DNA of 5,184 nucleotides. It comes from Succinivibrio sp. GTDB lineage: Bacteria > Pseudomonadota > Gammaproteobacteria > Enterobacterales > Succinivibrionaceae. Both the position numbers and the translations under genes were made by a program. The stretch spans positions 1 to 5,184 of the forward strand of contig JAGDBH010000324.1 of assembly GCA_017959135.1 (NCBI GenBank), written 5' to 3'. The notes beneath the pieces were generated by a model that was given only the letters and a program-made list of their open reading frames with translations, did not search any database and had not been told where the DNA came from. Positions 1-5,184 of the stretch are shown piece after piece (the stretch's first letter is position 1; each line of letters opens with the position of its first letter).

Positions 1-2
1 AA

Positions 3-170
3 AAAAAGTTGGTACATTTTACCATTAAACCGCATCAGTTTGCGCCTTTATTGAGGAAAAATACCTATAAAAAGAAAGAAAAATGCAAAAAAGTTACAAA
101 ACAGGAAAGAAAAAGCAAAGATAAATTAATGAATCAGTCTGGTGAAGATATACAAATGTTTAATTATTAA
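3..170 (+). CDS. 3' end of an unidentified gene (5' end outside window), lysine-rich C-terminus
   Basis: Frame 3 is open from the left edge to a TAA at 168-170, about 55 codons. The other two + frames stop early, at 26-28 and 52-54. The first part reads like ordinary protein (KKLVHFTIKPHQFAPLL), followed by a very basic stretch of Lys, Arg, Glu and Gln (about residues 18-42) and the tail NQSGEDIQMFNY. A stop-free run this long in such AT-rich sequence would be uncommon by chance. The stop also leaves a normal-sized gap before the next promoter at 190. I do not recognise the protein. A basic tail of this kind occurs in nucleic-acid-binding proteins and transposases among others, but that is only a possibility. 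The start codon lies beyond the window. The alternative is that this is non-coding A-rich DNA that happens to be open. Confidence 0.45.
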   Translation, partial: KKLVHFTIKPHQFAPLLRKNTYKKKEKCKKVTKQERKSKDKLMNQSGEDIQMFNY

Positions 171-189
171 TTTGAGATAACTTTTATTT

Positions 190-220
190 TTGACAAGAAA
201 TGGAAAAATTTACATATAAA
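190..220 (+). promoter_or_regulatory. Candidate sigma70-type promoter for the yjbB-like gene
   Basis: A perfect -35 hexamer TTGACA lies at 190-195. The -10 is less clear: CATATA (213-218) has the ideal 17-bp spacing, and TATAAA (215-220) is a better hexamer but with 19 bp. The tract just upstream (about 178-190, TAACTTTTATTTT) is AT-rich and could help RNA polymerase bind. Transcription would start near 225-228 and leave a leader of about 40 nt. I see no CTGTCAT-type Pho-box repeat and no clear CRP or FNR site here, so phosphate control is not supported by the visible sequence. Confidence 0.5.
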
Positions 221-267
221 TCAAATTAGAATAGAACTTGGTGGATTGAAAGAGTGAAGATAGGCTT

Positions 268-1899
268 ATGTATTTTCTGTTGAATCTGTTTAGTGCGATC
301 GCCCTTCTGGCATTTGGCGTCTACATGACCAAGAAAACAGTGATAAGTTCATGTGGTGCATCAATCGGTAATGTCCTAAGAAACGTGGTTGATTCAAAAT
401 TCAAGGCTGTTCTGATTGGTTTAGGAACAACCATGCTTGTTCAGAGCAGTACTGCTACTTCACTTCTTGTATCATCATTTCTAAAAAAGAATCTATTGTC
501 ACTGGGTATTGCTCTTGCCATTATGCTTGGCGCAGATCTGGGCACCGCAATTATGGCTCGTGTTCTGACCTGTGATTTGTCTATAGTCTCCCCTATACTG
601 CTAACTCTGGGTATATTCCTGTATCTTGGCTTTGCTGACAGAGTTAAACTTCATCTGAGTGGCGGTATTATGCTCGGATTAGGATTAATCCTTCTTGCAT
701 TAAGGCTGATTGTTCAGACAACACAGACTGTAACCCATGCTGAACTGACTGCTGTTCTGCTTAAATCTCTGACAGATGAGATTACCTTTGCTCTTATCTT
801 GGGCATGATTCTGGCTGTAATCTGCTTTTCAAGTCTTGCAGCCGTCCTGCTTACATCCCTTTTATGTACAACAGGAGCAATTGAGGTAAGCGGAGCTCTG
901 GCTGTAGTTATTGGAGCAAATATAGGCTCCTGCATTCTTGAAATCATTGGTGCCTTAAAGCAGGGTATAAGTGCCAAAAGAGTTATGTACGGTAATACTC
1001 TGTTTAAGATTATTATCGGTGTTATTGCTCTTTGTCTTCTGACTCCAATAGAAAATGCCGAGAAGGAAACAGCTTTCCCTTTATCTGAATTTGTAATCTG
1101 GTTCCATGTGGTATTCAATGCCGTAATATGTATTTTCATGCTCCCTTGCGTTGGACTAATGTCAAAGCTTCTCTATGCGCTAATACCTGAACGTAAGGTT
1201 GAATACGATCCAAATACACCGGAGCATCTTGATGTTGCCGCATATATTGACCCTAACCTGGCACTGGGAAACGCTGTAAGAGAAGTTCTGAGCCTGGGCG
1301 ATTTTCTGCAGCAGATGTTCTCTAATCTTGGAAACAGCATTGCCTATAAACCTCAGGAAGGTGTCAGCAGCAATGATATGAAGAACAGGATCAGAGATAT
1401 TGCAGGAAAGATCAGTGAATATCTTGCCGGAGTCAATTTTGATTCGAAAAAACAGCGCAGACGTATGAACCGCTGTCTGATTGCTTCTGCTGATGTTAGT
1501 GAATGTGCGCATATCATAAACGGTATGATTAAACGTCTTAACAAGGCTAACAGCAACTATCAGGCTTCATTTATTCCTGAGATCAGAAATGAGCTTGGAC
1601 GTATTTCTACTGAATGTTCAAGTGCTGTAAATCTTGCTGTAAATGCTTTCTTCAGAAATGGAAAAGAAGAGAAACAGAATTACATTGAGAAGAAGAACCA
1701 GTGTTTAAAACTGATAACCAATTTCCATACAAACTATATCGGTAAGACTCATCTTAATGCAGAACAGGATATGCGTTTCTTTATGATTCTGCTGGAAATT
1801 CTCGAACAGTACAGACATATCTGTGTCATCTTTGATCCACTGTTCCATAAAGGAGAGTTAAAGTCTCAGGAGATTGAGATGAATCTGACTGAGGATTAG
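268..1899 (+). CDS. yjbB: Na+/phosphate cotransporter family protein, YjbB-like, with PhoU-like C-terminal domain
   Basis: An inner-membrane protein of the Na/Pi-cotransporter (NptA/PhoU-containing) family. E. coli YjbB is associated with phosphate export. The first ~300 residues are hydrophobic and hold the family's inverted duplication: QSSTATS (59-65) with LGADLGT (87-93), then the degenerate FSSLAAV (187-193) with IGANIGS (215-221). Similar loss of the second QSS occurs in YjbB as I recall it. Residues ~320-525 are soluble, helical and PhoU-like, beginning PEHLDVAAYIDPNLALGNAVREVL. At 543 residues it is full length for the family. An in-frame TGA at 247-249 rules out a longer protein, and ATG 268 gives the expected LNLFSAIALLAFG start. 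The ribosome site is weak: TAGG sits only 3 nt from ATG, and GAAAGAG lies further upstream. The stop is 41 bp before tctC, so co-transcription is possible. Family assignment is secure; substrate and direction of transport are inferred from family. Confidence 0.9.
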   Translation: MYFLLNLFSAIALLAFGVYMTKKTVISSCGASIGNVLRNVVDSKFKAVLIGLGTTMLVQSSTATSLLVSSFLKKNLLSLGIALAIMLGADLGTAIMARVLTCDLSIVSPILLTLGIFLYLGFADRVKLHLSGGIMLGLGLILLALRLIVQTTQTVTHAELTAVLLKSLTDEITFALILGMILAVICFSSLAAVLLTSLLCTTGAIEVSGALAVVIGANIGSCILEIIGALKQGISAKRVMYGNTLFKIIIGVIALCLLTPIENAEKETAFPLSEFVIWFHVVFNAVICIFMLPCVGLMSKLLYALIPERKVEYDPNTPEHLDVAAYIDPNLALGNAVREVLSLGDFLQQMFSNLGNSIAYKPQEGVSSNDMKNRIRDIAGKISEYLAGVNFDSKKQRRRMNRCLIASADVSECAHIINGMIKRLNKANSNYQASFIPEIRNELGRISTECSSAVNLAVNAFFRNGKEEKQNYIEKKNQCLKLITNFHTNYIGKTHLNAEQDMRFFMILLEILEQYRHICVIFDPLFHKGELKSQEIEMNLTED

Positions 1900-1940
1900 C
1901 AAAGAATTATCCAACTTTAGACAAACATAAGGGGTATATT

Positions 1941-2894
1941 ATGAAAAAACTAACTAAGCTGCTATGTGCGGCTACACTGATTGGTGCCGCACTGAATGCA
2001 TCGGCCTGGGAACCAAGCGGAGATGTAAAGGTAATTGTAGCCTACAAAGCTGGTTCTGGTACTGATACAGGTGCTCGTGTATTAGCTTCCATGGCAGAAA
2101 AATACATTGGCAAGACACTGATTATCAACAACATGCCTGGTGCTGACGGTAAGATTGGCTGGACCGCTCTTGTACAGGCAAAGGGTGATGGTCAGACAAT
2201 CGGCTTTATTAACCTGCCAACATTTACAACTCTGGCAACTCTTCCTAATGCTCCTTTCAAGACCTCAGATGTTATCCCTGTATGTAACCATCTGACTGAA
2301 ACTGGTGTTGTTGCAGTTAAGGCAGACAGCCCTTATAAGACATTAAAGGATTTAGTAGACGCTGCTAAGAAGAATCCTAACATCAGAGCATCAACCAATG
2401 GTGTAAAGGCATCTAACCACACTGCCGCTCAGCTTCTGGCTGCAAGCGCAGACTTCAAGTACAAGGCAATTCCTTATGGTGGTACAGCAGATCAGTTACT
2501 GGCTCTGCGTCAGAATGAGGTTGATTTCACCTGTGCCAAGGTTGCTGACGTAGCCCAGCTAATCAAGGGGGACACCCCAGAATTACGTGTTCTAGGTGTA
2601 TTCTCTGAGAACAGATTAGAGTCTCTTCCTAATGTTCCTACACTGGGTGAGTGCGGTTACTACAACAAGTGGTACGGCTCTGCACGTGGAATCGTTGTAC
2701 CTAAGGGCACTCCAAAGGAAGTTGTCGATTTCTATGTTGACGCATTCAAGAAGACTGCAGAGGATCCTGCTGTGATTGAAGCTCACAAGAAGGCCGGTCT
2801 TGAACTTGACTTCATGGATGACAAGGCATTTGGAAATCTGATTTCTGAACAGGAAACCTTCTGTAAAGATGTCGTAACCAACCTTTACAAGTAA
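1941..2894 (+). CDS. tctC: Tripartite tricarboxylate transporter periplasmic substrate-binding protein (TctC/Bug family)
   Basis: Periplasmic receptor that binds a carboxylate and hands it to the TctA/TctB membrane complex. Residues 1-22 form a Sec signal peptide: basic KKLTK, a hydrophobic core, then cleavage after ASA before Trp23. The mature part follows the Bug-family order: VIVAYKAGSGTDTGAR (31-46; Asp42 matches the conserved ligand-loop Asp), NNMPGADGKIG (63-73), TLKDLVDAAKKNP (134-146), YGGTADQLLALRQNEVDF (179-196), and SLPNVPTLGECGY (228-240). At 317 residues the length is normal. AAGGGG at 1929-1934, 6 nt before ATG, is a good ribosome site. Lysine codons are strongly AAG-biased, unlike the neighbours, which suggests high expression. 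The mature protein has four cysteines (115, 198, 238, 308). The gene leads a tctCBA cluster in the classical order and a stem-loop follows its stop. The substrate cannot be assigned, since Bug paralogues bind many mono-, di- and tricarboxylates and other ligands. Confidence 0.93.
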   Translation: MKKLTKLLCAATLIGAALNASAWEPSGDVKVIVAYKAGSGTDTGARVLASMAEKYIGKTLIINNMPGADGKIGWTALVQAKGDGQTIGFINLPTFTTLATLPNAPFKTSDVIPVCNHLTETGVVAVKADSPYKTLKDLVDAAKKNPNIRASTNGVKASNHTAAQLLAASADFKYKAIPYGGTADQLLALRQNEVDFTCAKVADVAQLIKGDTPELRVLGVFSENRLESLPNVPTLGECGYYNKWYGSARGIVVPKGTPKEVVDFYVDAFKKTAEDPAVIEAHKKAGLELDFMDDKAFGNLISEQETFCKDVVTNLYK

Positions 2895-2910
2895 ACAGAT
2901 ACAAATAAAT

Positions 2911-2933
2911 AATGCCGGATTCTATCCGGCATT
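2911..2933 (+). terminator. Intercistronic stem-loop between tctC and tctB (partial terminator or mRNA-stabilising hairpin)
   Basis: AATGCCGGAT (2911-2920) is perfectly complementary to ATCCGGCATT (2924-2933), giving a 10-bp stem around TCT, or 9 bp with a slightly larger loop. The tail is only TAACTTA and not a U-run, so full intrinsic termination looks unlikely. Partial termination, or protection of the tctC 3' end from exonucleases, fits better. The stem ends about 5 nt before the tctB ribosome site and 18 nt before its start codon, so it might also affect tctB initiation. The structure is seen directly; its role is inferred from analogous hairpins behind binding-protein genes in other transporter operons. 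Confidence 0.7.
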
Positions 2934-2938
2934 TAACT

Positions 2939-2944
2939 TAGGAA
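2939..2944 (+). promoter_or_regulatory. Ribosome binding site fixing the GTG start of tctB
   Basis: TAGGAA lies 7 nt upstream of GTG at 2952-2954. No ATG in the right frame lies near this spacing, and the resulting protein begins MKKSDVGVVVF, a sensible start for a TctB subunit with a first membrane helix from about residue 6. Confidence 0.65.
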
Positions 2945-2951
2945 ATATATT

Positions 2952-3398
2952 GTGAAAAAATCTGATGTAGGCGTTGTAGTTTTTGTTTACGCTATCTGCC
3001 TGTTTTTTTATATATTCTTGCAGGAGCTACCTCCTGAGGCTCAGACTTATCCACTATGTCTGATAAGTGGTCTGTTTATTTTAAATACTCTGTTTTTAGT
3101 TCTGAATCTTATCAAGCTTAAGAAGACTGGAATGGAAAATGACCTGCATTCTGTATTTGAAGGCTTTCTGAAAAGTCAGTTCTTCACAGTGTTAGCTGCA
3201 TGTGTGATTTACATTTTAGGTGTTTACTACATCGGTTTTTACATCACAAGCATCGCTTACCTGATTCTGATCATGTCATTCCTGAAAGTCCCTCTGAAAA
3301 ATTCAGTATTGACTGTTTTTGTACTGGGTCTGGTGATTTACTTTGTTTTCACCATGTTCCTGAAGGTTCCTCTTCCTGTGGGTATAGTTTTTGAGTAA
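2952..3398 (+). CDS. tctB: Tripartite tricarboxylate transporter small membrane subunit TctB
   Basis: Small inner-membrane subunit that pairs with TctA in the secondary carboxylate importer. Its exact role in transport is poorly defined in the family. The 148 residues are mostly hydrophobic, with helices at about 6-23, 34-54, 77-93, 95-111 and 116-137. The loop around 55-75 is polar and would separate the two halves. Family hallmarks are the Pro-rich QELPPEAQTYPL segment before helix 2 (24-35) and the C-terminal FLKVPLPVGIVF (136-147), which matches the usual TctB ending. Length is typical. Translation starts at GTG, and the stop is 6 bp before tctA. The sequence is poorly conserved, as is normal for TctB, so position between tctC and tctA adds much of the certainty. 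Two short inverted repeats lie in its early coding region (3021-3036 and 3045-3068). Confidence 0.88.
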   Translation: MKKSDVGVVVFVYAICLFFYIFLQELPPEAQTYPLCLISGLFILNTLFLVLNLIKLKKTGMENDLHSVFEGFLKSQFFTVLAACVIYILGVYYIGFYITSIAYLILIMSFLKVPLKNSVLTVFVLGLVIYFVFTMFLKVPLPVGIVFE

Positions 3399-3404
3399 AA
3401 GAAT

Positions 3405-4901
3405 ATGGATACATTAGCTCTCATGGGAGAAGGCTTTATCCTAGCTCTTTCTCCTCTAAACATACTGCTGATGGTACTGGCAACTGCCATCGGTGTTTCA
3501 ATAGGATGTCTGCCTGGTCTTTCTGCAGCCATGGGTGTTGCCCTGCTGTTACCTGTAACCTTCGGTATGTCTCCATCTACCGGTCTGATTGTTCTTGGAA
3601 GTATATACTGCGGTGCTATTTTTGGCGGTTCCATTTCGGCAATTCTGATTCATACACCAGGAACCCCGGCTTCAGCTGCAACCGCAATTGAAGGTTATCA
3701 GCTGACAATCAGAGGTAAGGCTGCAAAAGCTTTGACCGTAGCCTGCTTTGCTTCATTCTGCGGTGGACTTCTAAGCTGTATTTCTCTTTATTTCTTCTCA
3801 CCTCTGCTGGCTACACTTGCATTGCAGTTCAAGAGTCCTGAATACTTCTGGCTGTCTCTGTTCGGTCTTACTATCATTGCCGGTGTTGCTTCAAAATCAA
3901 TGATCAAAGGTCTGATGTCAGGTGTGATTGGTCTTTTAATTTCTACCATCGGTATGGATCCAATGGAAGGTGTTGAAAGATTCATGTTCGGTATGAGTAC
4001 CCTTTACAACGGAATTGATACCACCTGTGCTCTTATCGGTCTGTTCTCAATGTCTCAGATTCTGATCCTTGCAGAGAAGAGAATCAAGGAAAGAGCAGAA
4101 TCCGCTAAGCTCAATGACAGATTAGGACTTTCATTTGCCGAGATTAAACGTCTGAGTCCAACCATTGTCCGTTCATGGCTGATTGGAAATATCATTGGTA
4201 TTCTTCCTGGAGCCGGAGCTTCAATTGCAAGCTTCATGGGATATAACGAAGCCAGAAACTTCTCAAAGCACAAGGAGGAGTTTGGAAATGGTTCCATAGA
4301 CGGTGTTGCAGGCTCTGAGGCCGCAAACAATGCTGTTACCGGTGGTTCTCTGATTCCTACTCTGACTTTAGGTATTCCTGGTGAGTCTGTAACAGCTGTT
4401 TTAATGGGCGGTCTGATTATTCACGGACTGCAGCCTGGTCCTGAGCTGTTTACCACATACGCAAACATGACCTATACCTTCTTTGCAGGATTCGTAATTA
4501 TTCAGTTCATGATGCTGGCTATTGGTCTTTTAGGCTGTAAGGGCTTTGCTCAGATTGCAAAACTGTCAGATGCAATTCTGATTCCTTCAATCTTTGTGCT
4601 GTGCGTAGTTGGTTCTTATGCAATTCACAACAATCTGGTTGAGGTTTGTATCATGTTTCTGTTTGGTATTCTTGGATATCTTGCAAGAAAGTTTGACTTA
4701 AACCCAGCAGCAATTGTTCTAGGTCTGATCTTAGGACCAATCGGTGAACGCGGTCTTCGCAGATCTCTGATGCTGAATGATGGTGATCCATCAATTCTGT
4801 TCTCAACTCCATTATGCTGGATTCTGATTATTCTGTGTGTTCTTGGTGTAATGTCTCCTGTAGTTATGTCTAAACTGGAGAAAAAAGTTCAGAATCAGTA
4901 A
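3405..4901 (+). CDS. tctA: Tripartite tricarboxylate transporter large membrane subunit TctA
   Basis: The large membrane subunit and presumed translocation channel, driven by an H+ or Na+ gradient. It has about a dozen hydrophobic segments over 498 residues, the normal length. The family's two-repeat signature is complete. In the first half are [20 protein letters not shown] (34-53) and [18 protein letters not shown] (73-90). In the second are [19 protein letters not shown] (266-284), [15 protein letters not shown] (300-314), [15 protein letters not shown] (322-336) and HGLQPGP (340-346). Near the end is [17 protein letters not shown] (439-455). The start at ATG 3405 matches the family's usual short N-terminus; the next Met (residue 7) would cut into it. 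No good ribosome site is visible in the 6-bp gap after tctB, so translational coupling to tctB is likely. The gene is intact, and no strong intrinsic terminator follows it within 100 bp. Confidence 0.95.
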   Translation: MDTLALMGEGFILALSPLNILLMVLATAIGVSIGCLPGLSAAMGVALLLPVTFGMSPSTGLIVLGSIYCGAIFGGSISAILIHTPGTPASAATAIEGYQLTIRGKAAKALTVACFASFCGGLLSCISLYFFSPLLATLALQFKSPEYFWLSLFGLTIIAGVASKSMIKGLMSGVIGLLISTIGMDPMEGVERFMFGMSTLYNGIDTTCALIGLFSMSQILILAEKRIKERAESAKLNDRLGLSFAEIKRLSPTIVRSWLIGNIIGILPGAGASIASFMGYNEARNFSKHKEEFGNGSIDGVAGSEAANNAVTGGSLIPTLTLGIPGESVTAVLMGGLIIHGLQPGPELFTTYANMTYTFFAGFVIIQFMMLAIGLLGCKGFAQIAKLSDAILIPSIFVLCVVGSYAIHNNLVEVCIMFLFGILGYLARKFDLNPAAIVLGLILGPIGERGLRRSLMLNDGDPSILFSTPLCWILIILCVLGVMSPVVMSKLEKKVQNQ

Positions 4902-4913
4902 AAAACTCTTTAA

Positions 4914-4993
4914 ATACAGATATTTGTTTAATTGAATAAACATATTAAAATTTATTTAAATTAGGTGTTGTCAATATATTCAAATATCTGTAT
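4914..4993. repeat. 13-bp perfect inverted repeat bracketing the tRNA promoter
   Basis: ATACAGATATTTG at 4914-4926 is the exact reverse complement of CAAATATCTGTAT at 4981-4993. The arms are 54 bp apart. The right arm occupies the spacer and overlaps the first three bases of the tRNA -10 hexamer; the left arm lies just after tctA. A protein binding both arms could loop the promoter, or the long hairpin in a tctA read-through transcript might act on the RNA. Chance similarity in AT-rich DNA is not excluded. Confidence 0.45.
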
Positions 4994-4996
4994 AAT
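4945..4996 (+). promoter_or_regulatory. Strong sigma70-type promoter of tRNA-Thr, with UP-element-like tract
   Basis: TTGTCA at 4968-4973 (one change from TTGACA) and a perfect TATAAT at 4991-4996 are separated by exactly 17 bp. Upstream, 4945-4963 (TTAAAATTTATTTAAATTA) closely resembles the alpha-subunit UP-element consensus and lies where one is expected, about -58 to -40. The stretch after the -10 is C-rich (CTCTCCCCG, 4997-5005), like the GC-rich discriminators of stable-RNA promoters under stringent control. Transcription should start near 5003, leaving about 10 nt of leader for RNase P to remove. The promoter elements are seen directly; the growth-rate control is inferred. Confidence 0.85.
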
Positions 4997-5012
4997 CTCT
5001 CCCCGTAGTGAT

Positions 5013-5088
5013 GCTGGCATAGCTCAGTTGGTAGAGCACCTGTTTTGTAAACAGGGGGTCGTGGGTTCGAGACCTACTGCCAGCACCA
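5013..5088 (+). tRNA. tRNA-Thr, anticodon UGU
   Basis: A complete 76-nt cloverleaf that reads ACA (and probably other ACN) codons. The acceptor stem GCTGGCA (5013-5019) pairs with TGCCAGC (5078-5084). The D arm is GCTC-AGTTGGTA-GAGC, with the invariant GG in its loop. The anticodon stem CCTGT/ACAGG encloses TTTGTAA with TGT at 5046-5048. The variable loop is GGGTC. The T arm GTGGG/CCTAC encloses TTCGAGA, with one G-U pair. Discriminator A5085 is followed by an encoded CCA (5086-5088). G1-C72 and C2-G71 agree with bacterial tRNA-Thr identity. In E. coli thrU heads a tRNA-tufB cluster with very short spacers; here no further tRNA appears in the 96 nt before the window ends. Confidence 0.97.
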
Positions 5089-5156
5089 TTCAAATCCTTT
5101 CTTATTTCAAATCCCCTATTAAGAAAAACAATAAATTCAATATTTGGATTAACTGT

Positions 5157-5184
5157 ATCTGTTATATTCCGGAATATAACAGAT
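5157..5184. repeat. Perfect 28-bp palindrome at the window edge (possible terminator hairpin or operator)
   Basis: ATCTGTTATATTCC (5157-5170) is followed at once by its exact reverse complement GGAATATAACAGAT (5171-5184), with no spacer. As RNA it would fold into a 12-bp stem with a CCGG tetraloop. It lies 68 nt after the tRNA and reaches the last base of the window, so any T-run that would mark it as an intrinsic terminator, or any further symmetry, cannot be seen. A dimeric regulator's operator for a gene beyond the edge is the main alternative. The 68 nt between the tRNA and this site hold no gene, only a short direct repeat, TTCAAATCC at 5089-5097 and 5106-5114. Confidence 0.7.

Noticed and set aside
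1..24. Minus-strand intrinsic terminator: TGGTA/TACCA hairpin (10-14 with 20-24) next to the A-run at 1-7
   Set aside because: The stem is only 5 bp with two G-C pairs, no minus-strand gene in the window would use it, and the bases are explained better by the open frame 3-170.
83..170. Short leader peptides starting at ATG 83 (13 codons) or ATG 129 (13 codons) upstream of yjbB
   Set aside because: Both lie upstream of the likely yjbB promoter, lack a convincing ribosome site, and the second is in frame with the longer left-edge open frame.
714..1556. Minus-strand open frames opposite the yjbB-like gene (714-1139, 1180-1512, 1353-1556)
   Set aside because: They lie wholly within a well-supported conserved gene on the other strand, show no family motifs and have no ribosome-site context; they are antisense shadows.
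1941..2006. Lipoprotein signal in TctC (Cys9 in the N-terminus)
   Set aside because: Cys9 is too close to the N-terminus and is preceded by KLL, not a lipobox; the ASA site at 20-22 fits ordinary signal peptidase I cleavage.
2568..2578. GGGG-ACA-CCCC mini-hairpin inside tctC
   Set aside because: Only 4 bp and within conserved coding sequence; no context suggests a regulatory role.
3200..4330. Other open frames overlapping tctB and tctA (for example 3200-3394 +, 3506-3691 +, 3338-3634 -, 3788-3985 -, 4055-4330 -)
   Set aside because: All overlap the clear TctB/TctA reading frames and translate to low-complexity or unlike-protein sequence; no independent support.
268..4901. Frameshift, pseudogene or mobile-element insertion in the main genes
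   Set aside because: All four proteins are full length with family motifs in order, and no terminal inverted repeats or target duplications flank any of them.
4912..4942. Intrinsic terminator right after tctA (AAATA/TATTT at 4912-4925 or TGTTTA/TAAACA at 4925-4942)
   Set aside because: The stems are short, almost all A-T and lack a following T-run; not enough to call a terminator.
5089..5184. Continuation of a thrU-tyrU-glyT-thrT-tufB type cluster
   Set aside because: No second cloverleaf or elongation factor start is visible in the 96 nt after the tRNA.

Overview
The window looks like an ordinary chromosomal segment of a moderately AT-rich Gram-negative bacterium, probably a gammaproteobacterium. 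This rests on three things: a 543-residue protein very like Escherichia coli YjbB along its whole length, a tctC-tctB-tctA operon with a Sec signal peptide on its periplasmic subunit, and a tRNA with an encoded CCA behind a sigma70-type promoter. The codon and intergenic composition would suit an anaerobic gut lineage such as the Succinivibrionaceae, but that is a guess from style and not a demonstrated placement.

Layout, all genes on the + strand: (1) positions 1-170 hold the probable 3' end of an unidentified gene with a lysine-rich tail. (2) A short AT-rich gap carries a TTGACA-type promoter. (3) A yjbB-like Na+/phosphate cotransporter-family gene covers 268-1899. (4) After 41 bp comes tctC (1941-2894), the periplasmic substrate-binding protein of a tripartite tricarboxylate transporter. 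(5) A 10-bp stem-loop lies in the tctC-tctB gap. (6) tctB (GTG start, 2952-3398) and tctA (3405-4901) encode the small and large membrane subunits and are only 6 bp apart. (7) An AT-rich 111-bp gap holds a strong-looking promoter with an UP-element-like tract. (8) tRNA-Thr(UGU) lies at 5013-5088. (9) The window ends in a perfect 28-bp palindrome.

TctC captures a carboxylate in the periplasm and delivers it to the TctA/TctB membrane complex, which imports it using an ion gradient. The substrate cannot be read from the sequence. The stem-loop after tctC, together with the strongly biased lysine codons in tctC alone, fits the common arrangement in which the binding protein is made in excess over the membrane subunits. 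The yjbB-like gene is on the same strand just upstream and may be co-transcribed, but no functional link is shown.

I found no sign of a novel multi-gene system, mobile element, CRISPR array or defence locus. The points most worth a second look are non-coding: the edge palindrome, the inverted repeat that brackets the tRNA promoter, and the tctC-tctB stem-loop.
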